From: Pelecanus crispus
Lineage: Eukaryota > Chordata > Aves > Pelecaniformes > Pelecanidae
Length of the DNA stretch: 64,000 nt
Direction: 5' to 3'
NCBI RefSeq assembly: GCF_030463565.1
Contig: NC_134655.1
Span: forward strand, 5,034,372 to 5,098,371
Below, piece by piece: positions 44,701 to 56,700 of this stretch. Below the pieces are notes generated by a model. It saw only the letters and a list, made by a program, of their open reading frames with translations. It was not told the origin of the DNA and made no database searches. The translations under genes and the position numbers were made by a program. Each line of letters opens with the position of its first letter. Within the stretch, counting starts at the first letter, position 1.

Positions 44701-47700
44701 AGATGTAGATTCAATTAAGTATGAAACTGTAATTTATTCTTGTATTCTAAGAGTTCACCCATCATTTAGACAGCCAAATCATCATATCAGCTCACCTCCC
44801 CAAGCACTGCTCGCTGATGTTGATATAGCTGGAGTACTCTGCACAGTTGGAACAAACGCAGGCTGAAGATCAAAAAGATCACTAGAGAGGTTAGGCATGC
44901 TGAAAAAGAAAAAGCGAGAGAGAGAAACATGAAGATATGCAATAGGCATTGTATTCTTGTGCTATACAAACACTCATACCAATCTCACACTCTCTTGTTC
45001 ACTAGCAGCCCATCAATAACCGTGGTACAAAACAAAACCAGTAATTAAGCACTTTTTATTGACCGACACCAAAATCCCTGTGAATACACCAGGGAAGCAT
45101 CAGGAAAAGGTTATTCTTGAAAAGTACTTGAGAAGTAACTAGGATCAGTGTTTTGCAGTTGATTGTGGAGCTACAGGCCAATGCAGTAATATCTGCTCGC
45201 TTCAGAAAGCGAAGTCTCTCTCACCTGTTTGTTGTGGGCGCTGGTACTGCAAAGAGGTCAACAGCTGCAGTGGTATTCACGCTTTTTCCTGATAAGGTGC
45301 TTGGGGATGCTGATGTGGAAGTGGAATTTGGTACTACAAAAATCTCTCTCAATCGCTGCTCCTGAAAGACGAGATACACAGTTCGCGTTTTAATTTTATT
45401 AATTTATTAACCCTTCAGTCCTGAAGACCTTTTGCAAGAAAAAGTTTCAATTATGGTCTTAAATAAACCAGTTACTCTTCTGTGAAGTCCTGAAAGCAGA
45501 AAGATGATTGAAATGAGAGATAAGAGGATTTGCTTTAACAAAGCCTTTAAAAATCAAGGTGGGACTTGAGGTTTTAATAATTTTTTTTTTAACTATCTAT
45601 AACTGCCTAGAAGTAAAACATTTCTAGTCAAGCTACACATTCTAGGCTCCCTTTATAGTCACTCAGAAAAACAGGTCGATGGACCTTTGTTCAGAAAGAC
45701 CCATCTCTCTCTACTGTTAAGATCTCATTATAGTTCAATTCAGATGACCAGAAGTCAGACTGACAATGTGCATCCTAATAATATCCATGTGGTGTTGCTT
45801 TTAAACTAGCAAAATAAAAATCTAGTTTACGTTGTTAATTTTAGGTTTACATCCCTCATCACTTCTAGATATGCCCACTGCATTTATACAGCACAGGTCA
45901 AAGCACAGGTGTGTTTTACACTGCTTACATTCCTCAAGTACAACATTCAGTGAGCTTCCAAGTTTCCCCACCCCCCAAATGAGAATTTGTATCAACTGAT
46001 TTAATTATTCTGTTACAGCAGCTACAAGTCCTATCACAGTAGACATGGGACAGTGAAGAGGGGAGATACCCGATGCAACTCGTGAAAACAAATAAAAAAC
46101 CAAACCCCAACCAAAAAAGAACCAAAACAACATCATAACACTTGCTGAGATTCAAGTGAAGCAGTTCAGCAGCAGGCAGCAAGGCACACTAAGATTGTAG
46201 TCTAATAGCAAAAAAACCTGCTTCACATTGATTTGAAAAATAAACCTTATACTAAGTCAGGAAAATGGAGAACCTTCAACAGACCTCTATAACTCCAGAG
46301 ATGAAACTCAACTCTGCATTACCACCAGTTTGCTTTCACACTCCAAACAGTTTCAAGGCTCTCGTAACATTGCCTCCAGATGACAGGATCAGAGTTGCTT
46401 CATTGTTTAGGTGTGTCTAGAGATGCTAAAGCAGCACCAGAAAAATTCCCAATTGCCCCACTTGCATGTGCCTGGACATAACAGAACTACAGTTTCAGCT
46501 TTCAGCAAGAGAAGCACCTTGCCTTATTTGAGATTTCATACTGTGTAAGTTCTCAGGAAACAGTGTGATAAACAGGTTAAAAGGACCAGGATTCAGGCCT
46601 CGAGAGGGATGTTACTACAAGGAGTACTCGAAGTACCAATGAAGCAAAGGATAGAGCATTAAGGAACTAAGAGAGAAAACGCTGATTTTCTTTCAGATGT
46701 GTTACTATTCAAAGTCCATAAATTATACCTAAATATATATGATTTCAAACACTTTTTTAAACTAAATTATAGAATTATAAATAAGGGCAGTTAAATGTGG
46801 ACAGAACTGTAGCGTATATTCTCATTATGAGCAACATGACTGAAGAATCACACCAAAGCCATATTCCATACATCATGGGGAAAAATAATTCCCTCCTACC
46901 AAAAATCAGTCTTACAGTAGCAATGCTCTATGTTCAGCTGCTGAGATGGAACCTAGAAATGCTGTATACTCATTTTGTGAATCTTTGAGATGAATAACAA
47001 TCTCTTGTAAGGAAGAATATAAGTGATCTACATCAGCTGTCTGCTACTCAAATCCTGGTAGAAGGGTCACCACATACTGGCAGCCATTGTACCTGCATCC
47101 TACAGAAGATGAGTTTCCTCCACCATACACTATTTTCAGCCAATCCTGATTTTCACCTGTATCCAGTAAAAAAAAAAAAATCTCAGAATACGAACTCGTA
47201 AAAAAATATTGTACCTTAAGTGCCTGCAGTCTAGCTTGTTCCTCCTCCAATGCCTGCTGCTTTTCTTTCTCATCCATCCTGCTAAATGACATTCCTGTAT
47301 TGGCAAGTGTGGAAACAGCACTGGACAGGGCACTAGCTCTAAAAAACAGTAATAATTAAAAAAAGTTTTATTAAGAAAAACAGTCAGGTATACATGGCTT
47401 ACAGTTTAATCATCAAGTGCGTTATCTAGCTGTGTGTCATTCCCCCTCCACTTGAGTCTTTTCTTCCCTTACTCTCCGGTACGGAGAGGCAGACAACCCG
47501 ATAATGAGGGAGTTTGGTGAAAAAGCAGCATGAGTACACAGGACTACTCCCTCAAGTTTCAGCAGGACGAACTGGAAAGTGTAGAACACACCAATTGTCT
47601 TTTTTCTTTAAGGTCATATAGACTAGACTGGAATTCTATTCCATTCAAGTGGCAGAGGCACAGAAAGCTCGTTTGTACATATTATACATATAACAGTAAA

Positions 47701-50700
47701 CAAAGCACAGAAGTTATTCCCTATATAGTATACTTTTTAGCAGAATACTGTGATAGTGAATCTTCAGATACTTCCAAAAAAAAAAAATCTGAGGAGCAAG
47801 ACAGCAACTCAGGAATGTAGCTTATACCGATACATTTATAGTTACCAAGTTTCTGCGGGAGAATCCCTATGCCAAAAGATCTCTCGCTCTTTAGTCAGTA
47901 GTACTGTTCATACCTACTGATGCCGTACTTGACAGAAAGAATAACACAATTCCTGTCAGCACAAAGCATCTAAGTTAATTTGGATGTTCTGAGAAGGGAT
48001 TGAAGAAATTTTATATAAGCAGGTTAAGATAAAGTCGCAGTCTGAGAGGTAGATAATTGACAATAAAGATAAATACCATCCTATCTTGGGCAAAAAGAGC
48101 TTCAAAACCCAAATACCTTAGAAGTCTTGTAAGCCAAAGAAATTCAAACAATTAAAAGCTGAAAAAAGATAATATACAAGGTCTCAGCTCAGTGGTTTAT
48201 TACAGCATAAGAAGTCTGTCAGAGACACAGACAGACATACGTAGATTTCAAATGTGACTAAGCTATCAGACTACTTACTCACTAGATGCTTCATTTATAC
48301 TTCTACGAAGATATATTTGGAAGTTAGTAAAACTCAAGTAGAACACCAAATGACTGAATCCTGACAATTCTTAGTATGAAGATGACAAATCTCAAGTGTA
48401 GGCAGCATTGTAATTCGTTGCATGCTCACCTGCTGGCAGCAGAGACTTCTTTTGTTTTCTTTCCCTCCACAGAAGCCAAATGCTGTTCCAGTGCTTCAAG
48501 CAAGCTGCTGGGTGCCTAAAGTCAAATGTATTTATAAAACACTGCTTCTAGACAACACATCATTGTTTAGTACACAGATTAGCTTCCTCACCGACTAAAA
48601 CCAAATAGAAACCCACACATCAATAATTGTGCCTTTGGGTTTTGCTGCCATCCTGCACACCTGGATTCTATCTACCCACTTGTGGTTCTTTAAAAGGAAT
48701 GGCACCACAGAGACATGAAACAAGGATTCCCCCAGAGCAGGTCATTCTTCGTTTTGGCAACATATTTGCTATGTTAAGATGAATCCAATAATCACAGCTG
48801 ATTAAGCAGTATTCCATTAAACTCGCAGAAATACCAAAATGAAGCCTTTACAGTTTTGATCCCCTTTCCCCTGTAACAGCGAAAAGCCAATCGCTTTCCA
48901 TTCAAATGTTTACAGTCAAAAGGCTTGCATTAGAAACTCTTGACTACAGCAGAATGTTAAGTTTGATTAAAAAAGGCAATCAAATTCAACCTGATCCCAA
49001 CAACACTATTGCAGACTGAGTAGCATTCAACACATGACTACACAATAAACAAACTCAATTACTCCAAAGCCTTTGGTAGCCTAAAACACTAGAAACCAAC
49101 AACATCACTTCAAATAAAGTTGTTTTCTGGCAGATGCCCCTGCCCCCCCCCCCCCCCCCCAAAGTGTTACCCATGAGAAGTTTTTAAACATTAAGCTGTT
49201 TTAAGATTCAAAAAACCAGGCTTCTTGCCACTTAAATCCAGCAGGAAGTCAGGCACTAGACACCTCAGCTAAGACTTGAGACTAAATGAGCTAAATGAGT
49301 TTTAGGTGACCAATACTCCTAAACTTACCAAGACTTTTGCGAACACAGCCATGACATTATTCAGTACCCAAAACAAAGATTTTAACTGGTAAGTAACAGA
49401 AAAGAGCAAGTTTTGAAATATACAGACTAAGGCACACCAGAGCTGCTTTGGTTCCTACAGAAAACAAGAAAAAAGTGCCAATCATAACCTGCCTTCTCTC
49501 TGCCATATACTTGTATCCACTACAGAAATACTTCTTCCATACCAAAGGAAACAGCTTCAAAGCTCAGAATAAATTTGAACTCATCTTAATTACAGAGTCT
49601 TAGTAGGAAGTAAGATTTCTCCAAATCATCCTATAAAAACAACTTCCATCAAGCAAAATAATTAGGCTGGCACTTTTGGAAGAGTTCACTGCCTTGCTAT
49701 TCTAGCCACATTGCTCTTGTGGCTTTTAACTACATAGTCCTAACTCCATAAAACAAGTGAAATAAATCCTACTGCAAATTCAGGTGAAGGGAACAGACCT
49801 CTAAAGTTTTAATCTACTTGACAGCTCAGTCCTCATCTGGCAGGGTTTCAGAGACATTAAGCCTCTCTTGCCACTTTCCAACTTTCAATAGGTGGAACAA
49901 ATATGATAGGCATTGTTTGGAAGAAAAACAAACCTGCCCTTGCTAGCCCTTCTGTACCAAAAGCCAGACCAAAGTATTTCCGGGGAAGAAGAAAAATGTG
50001 AATCACAAGGGTTTGGCAAGTTCCCCTCTGAAATACTGAGCACAACTCTGGCTTCCCACATTCAATGAAGGCCAACTCAAGCTACAAGAGATGCAAAGAA
50101 AAGCAATTAGAATAATCCTATAAAACTGCTTGTCTTAGAGTGAACACCTGAGTTGGTATTTCTTTCTATAAATAGAGCTAGGTAAGCTAAGACAGGGTAG
50201 TTACCTCAACAAAAGCTCATGAATAAACTCAGCGTTCAAACTAGACAGCTAAATCCCAAGGGGGAACATTCTGAAATACCCTTCCGGAAAAGTATCAGAG
50301 ACCAAAAAAAATCCAAATAAAAACCCCCCATACTTTTACCTTTCAGGAGGAACAATAGTTTGCAAAAGGCATTGCATGACATAGCCAGACACATAACCTT
50401 AATAACAGGAGACTATACCCTAAGTCCAGAAAGTTTTTCCTAGTCCTCATTTTTTTTTTTTTTTGAGGCCACTCTAAAACTTACCTGTATGGACAAGCAT
50501 ATTCTACACTTAGTGTTTCTAAACCCCTCTAAACAACCCCCTGAACCATAAAACCTAAAACCAACAAACCTGTAACTTCTCTGAACTTTCTCATTGCTGC
50601 AGACATCCAACAAAACATCAGAGATAAAACTACTAAGATCTGTTCGAAATTTCATGTCAGAAAAGATGCCTGGGCTAATACAGACATTATGACTTGAAAA

Positions 50701-53700
50701 AGGCTGTATTTGATGACTCAGCCTCCTTCCCCCCAAAGACATCTGAGAGACTAACATCCATACAGAGGAAGGTGACCCAGTTGCATTAATGAAATACAGT
50801 AACAGCTATAAACAGAAATTAAGCAACATCACTATGAAACAGGGCACCTACAAAGAAAAATATTTTCTTTACAGGAACTGGCAAAAGTGGCAGTAGTGTG
50901 AACATTAGAATCAAGGAAGAAAAACGCTTATACAGCAGCAGGAATAATAAACCTCTAAAGAGACAAAACTATTGTTGTCAGGAACAGCTTAAGGAAACTC
51001 CGAAATATGCATATCCCACAACAGAATATACACCAGAAATGTAAACAAAGTATCTGGAAAGAAATTAAATACAGTAGACCAGAATAGACACAAAAGACAT
51101 GATCCTTTCAGAACTTATTTCAGAAACACAAGCACACTGAAAATTAGATCTTTGTGAAAGCCTAGTATTAAGAAATTTTAGCAAATTCTTTTAATGTGGC
51201 ACTAAATTGATGTACAATTACTCAACTCTTATTAAATGCCATGAAATTTACTATGGAAGTGGAATGCTTAACAGTGGCACTGAAACTGCCAAAACACACA
51301 GGATGCTGACATCTACCACCACAGTTCAGAGAGGTGCCTTTCATGTCTAAGTGCACTTAAAACAAAATAGCTGAGCTATTAGAAAAAAATGTTGTGAGAA
51401 CAGTAGATAGAAAGGGTTTTGCTCATGGAAAGTTTCAGATATAAAGAGCACCAAAATGAAATTAAATCCCCTATTCTTAGTAAATAAAAAAACCCAAACC
51501 TGCTTTGCAGAGCCTTATAATGACCCAATTAACTGGACAAGTGCACATAAACCCGGTGAAGTATAGCTTCAGACTTGAATATAATTTCATTAGCATAATA
51601 CAGACCAGCTGAATACTGCAGCACTAATCAAAAGACAGAGTAAGATGCTAATATCAAACACCAACAGAAAACATCAAGCTACTGTTTTCACTCATTACCT
51701 GCCCTTACCCTGCTGGTTACAGTCATATCTCTTTCCTACCACAAAGACCTAGAAGCTCTTAAAGGTGTTAATATTAATTTCTAGGAGCAAGTATTAGAGA
51801 TTTGTACTTTGAAACATGTATGATTTCAGATGGAAATCATACTGTAGGCAGTAATGAACAACACTGACAATGGAAATTTGTGGTGTAGATTTGATTTCCA
51901 TATTAAAAAGACACTGATGAAATTTAGGCAAATCTTCACAGTGGATGTATTTTTACAGGATTAACTCATGAAATTTAATTTTGTGAAGGTAGTGTAGGAT
52001 TAGATTTTAACTGTTTCACACTGACTCCACTTAAACAGCTCAAGTACTCTAGACAGAGCTCTAAGGCACTCCAGTCTATTGCCTGAGTCTCCTGACAGAT
52101 TGCCATTTATTCTACCCATCAGGTTACTCTGCGCTACAGAAAGAATACCAAATACCTCTGTCCTGTTGGGTTGGCCCTAGGTTAGAAATACAATGCCCCT
52201 ATGAACTGAAGGAACTTGCAAAGAATAACTCTGTGCACTTCTGGGGACTATCAGTGTTTCCTGTTCACTGGTTGAACCATCTTTCTCACCTCCTTTCTGC
52301 CCCTCAACTTAGCCTCACTAGAAGGTATTCCCCTGCATTCCACTTTTTAGACTAAATGTTCCAGTGCACAACCTGTACTGCACATGTCCCTCATACTACG
52401 GAGTAATACTGAAACCAGCGTTCAAGTGCTGATATAGAAACATCAAATCTATTCAGACCTCAGGGGAAAGAAAAAATTCTTGACTGAACTAGCTAACTGT
52501 AATCTTTAAGTGTGTTGGAAGACATGGCAAGATGCTTGTGGCTTACGTGCCAGTGAATCTTCTGTAATAAAACCCAGAAGTTCTTGAAAAATATTTTCTG
52601 TGAGTTTTATTGCTTTAAACAATAAAAAAAAATCTTACCAAGAGCTGTAAAGTGCAAGTACTGAGTACGTTTAATCCATGGGAAAAGTCACCATATATAT
52701 TTCTCATATGTAAATACATAGAAGAGAATACATTCTCGAGATGAATGATTACTATGATACACACCAACCTTTAAAAATGCAAAGAATAAAATAATTGGGT
52801 TAATCAATATGATATGTACACTGACCTGAGTAAGATCTGGAATGTCACCCTGATCAATTCCAACTTGCTGGGTTTACAAAAGAAAAGAAGAAAAAATGTA
52901 CATTACTACTTGCAGTGGCAAAGAAAATAAAAACTAGTGATGTCTGAATGTTACATAGAAACTAACATATTAAAAAGGGATATTCGTAACTTTCTGAACT
53001 GGTACAAGTTTCACTAGGAACACAGCTTAGAAATCACAAGTGCATTAAATTGCATCTCAACAGAAGCCCAACTTATCATCCAGCCTAACTTTTCATGCAG
53101 AAAAGCTTACAGGGAACATTAGAAACACCCACATTACTTACTGGATCTACTTCTCCATTTTGAGCAGTTACAGTAGAGCACTTCAAATACACTGTAACAT
53201 TCAGTTCATACATTTTGGACCATTCATGAAATCTGTAACGCTTCAGAAAATTTACTGTGGTGTTTGGCTAATAAAAAGGATACCTAAGAATCTCACTTCA
53301 TGTTAATGAGCATATACAATCTTTAAATACCTAATCTGTAGAATACTTCCTTGTATAGCAAAGTTAAGCCAACATTATTCTGTTTGTAAAGTTGTTATTA
53401 AGAAATTAGACTACTGTACCAGTACAGACAGCTAAATGATATCCTTTCCATAGTTGTAGATCTATTTACCTCTGCTACTTTGAGGAATTCTGACAATTTG
53501 GTCATTCTGGCTAGAAATTTCTTGTAAATATCCAAGCCTTCTTTGCACTGGTTCTTCTTCATATCAAAATATCTTTCTGAGGATGCAAATAAAACTCTTG
53601 TAAAATAACAGCCTCCCCAGCAAAAAGCTGACACAGTATTTTAAAAGTTAATTTGAGACAAGCTTCAGAGAGAGAACAGACAGGAGTAACTCAAAGCTAT

Positions 53701-56700
53701 TCAGATTTTAAAGTTTACATGAACACCTGACACCTTTTGTAATAAATCAGTCAACAGAAAAACATTGATTTTTCTATTTCAGTATATTAGAATATAATGC
53801 AAAGCTTTATTAAGCATGGATGTGAATCACTGCAATTGTTAAATTAGGGATTTAGGGGGAATATTTTCAAGAAGTCAGCTTAGTAGCTGGCAATGAGGCA
53901 AATTATCATTTGAAAATATTCCTGGTATGTATTTACATTTTTAGACCCTGTATCAATACGTTTTGATGTCTGTAAATGGCCTCAATATCCAAAAGACATT
54001 AGAATGGCTAATGAAGCACTACATATACCGAACGGACCTACCAAAAGGAGTATCAACCAGATCCTTCACTTTTTATCGTTTTGTCCTATACGCTTATAGA
54101 TATTTCATGGAGTAACAACTAATGGATTAACAGAACAAACTGATCAGATGTTTTCATTCAGAAATTTGCCTGAATAGCCATTGCAAGGCTTTGCTAAGAG
54201 GTTACCACTCGAACCAAAACCCTACATGTCATCTACTAGGCTCATGTAGATTCAGGCACCAGGTAAAAGTGAATAGTCACGCTATAAAGAAAGTACAGGA
54301 AACCAGAAGTCAGTCATACTGTGACTATACTAAATACTCAAAATACCAGGTGTCTCACATAACCTTTGGCAATTGGACTGTAAAAGTATCCACTGCACAT
54401 TTATGGTATCTTTGTTTTAGTCTCACCAGTCACCCTCTCATCTCAATTTCTGTTTCAAGATGTATTCTTCAAGGTAGAAGCGTATATTTAAGCCTATGCT
54501 AGTTGCCACTGAAACCAAGGCAGGCTTAATTTAATGGTAATTGAGCAGAGACGATTTATTTGGAAATTGCAGTCAGAAATTGTCTATATTCTTTAGTTCT
54601 TTCAATATCTTTCACAAAAGTTCAAAAGCTAAAAAAATTCTCACCTACCTAAAAGATTAATAATCCCCTCGTTGTATGCTGCAAAAAGTCTAATGGAATC
54701 TTTAAAGAGGAGCATGAAGGCAGCATTTATAACACCATTTGTTAGTTCATTTGGATTTGCCTGTGTAGAAAGTAATGAGAACATAAATTAATATTTAATA
54801 AAATAATGAAACTCTCACTTCAAAAATGAGAAACTTACCTAATGCTGAGCTTAGAGTACTTACATCAAAATCGAGGAGCGCGTCAAGCTGGTTCTGTATG
54901 ATTGGAAGGGTTTTCAGAAGCTTTTCAGCATTCATGGTTCTCATCACTCCATCTATCCTACAGAGTAGAAGACACATGTTTACAAGTTACCAAGAGACCT
55001 CAGCATATTATGCTGTTTCCACAATACTGTATTGCTTCAAAGGGCCAAAAGGAACACCAATCTACAATAAGCTCAAGAACAACTGGTATTTTCCTGCCCG
55101 CCCCTCCCCCCCATGAAAGACCAAAGAAAAGCAGCAGTAACAGTCTTACCCTCTTTTCATTTTGGTGAAGTCAACTGCTACAAGTCTATATGAAAGTGCT
55201 TTTTCATTCAAGTATCTGCTATATCGCCTAATGAAGGTAGACATATCATAGCCTAAAAGTTAAGCATTTGTAAGTTAGACATTTTGAAGGGGTACAATTT
55301 CTTCTAAGTTCTTTTCAAGAACTATTCTCCTACTAGCCCATTTTACATCAGCTTGCAGAAAAAACACTTTCCATCTTGAGACTCGCTATTTTTCACCTTG
55401 AGATGTAATGTTACAGTTTCTTCCCAACTTGCTAAGATTAAGAAAGTGTTCATTGCAATTATGCAAATAAACACCTAAACACATTAAAATATTAGGCAAG
55501 AACCAAGCAGCTCTTATTAAGATCTTCTCAAAATTAGACTGAAAATTTATTCCCAGTAAAACGCTGAGGACTTTGGTAATTTACCTGCAATGCCTCAAAA
55601 CCACATAAAGACCCAAAAATATTTTCTACCATTGGCAAGTAATTAAAAGACTTCTTGGAGATTTGAAGGAGTTCTCACTATTTATATAGCACATCCTAGT
55701 TACCATTCCATGCACCTTAACAGTAAGCATTTACTCCTGAAACACTAAAATGCAATGGCAAAAATAGATCATATTAATCAGGTTTATTCTAGTCAGCGTT
55801 AAGAGTTTACTTTTTAAAAATTTACAGCTGTGTATGCACGATACATACGTTACAGACAAACTTCTAGCACTCAGCTAGGTAACTCAGAATCTCACTTTTC
55901 TTGCGTCTACATTCTTGGTTTGCCCCTCTTTGGTGCCTCATGCAATATAAATCGTAACACCCTTTCATTGAAATGCCATTTGTCTCCTAGAGTGCACTGA
56001 CACAGGCGCTACCCCAGAGCAAAAAAGCAGCAGCGTTATTTCCTTCAGTGAAAGATCCTTACCCTGCATGGCACTTTTGTCCAGGTAGTTATTTAAATTG
56101 AACAAAGTGTTTCGGGATGCAAGATACTGGATAAAGCGCTGTTGGTGAAGAAAAATTTGAGAATATCATTGCTGTGAGTCAAAACATTTACGCATATTCC
56201 AAGAAAACTACACTTACCTTGTATTTCTAGTAACCTCTATCAACAAAAGGAATTAGTTAAAAGGGGAAAATTTAAAGTAAAACTTTAAACTACTGATTAG
56301 CAAAGCCTCTGAAATACTAAACTATTTGGCAAAAAAGTAAATTTAAATAAATAAAAAGACATCGCTGCCATGAATAAAAGACTAACAATCCTAGAGGAAG
56401 CTGCTTAGATTAACTTTGTAGCTTAGAACAGACAAGTTGGAAAACAAAACCAAAATACCGCTTGCATTATCCAAGCTTCCAAGGTTTGCATAGAGCTACT
56501 GCTGCTGTAGAAGTGGGAGACAGGCTTAGTTACAAAGTTTAAAAGTAATTCGTTAACAATAATGCTACTGGAACTGCTGTGAGCAGCAGCAACGCTGGGT
56601 TATAACTACATGTACACGTAATATTTTTTTTTAATATATATATAAAAAAATAATGCAGTGATCCAACTAATTATTTCAGTTTTGACAAATAACTGGCTCC

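Noticed and set aside
45153-45365. + strand open frame of 70 codons
   Set aside because: It is the antisense shadow of CALM-like exon 11. Similar shadows at 38654-38902, 41132-41428, 43658-43897, 54826-55168 and 58981-59235 overlap other exons of that gene or their flanks.
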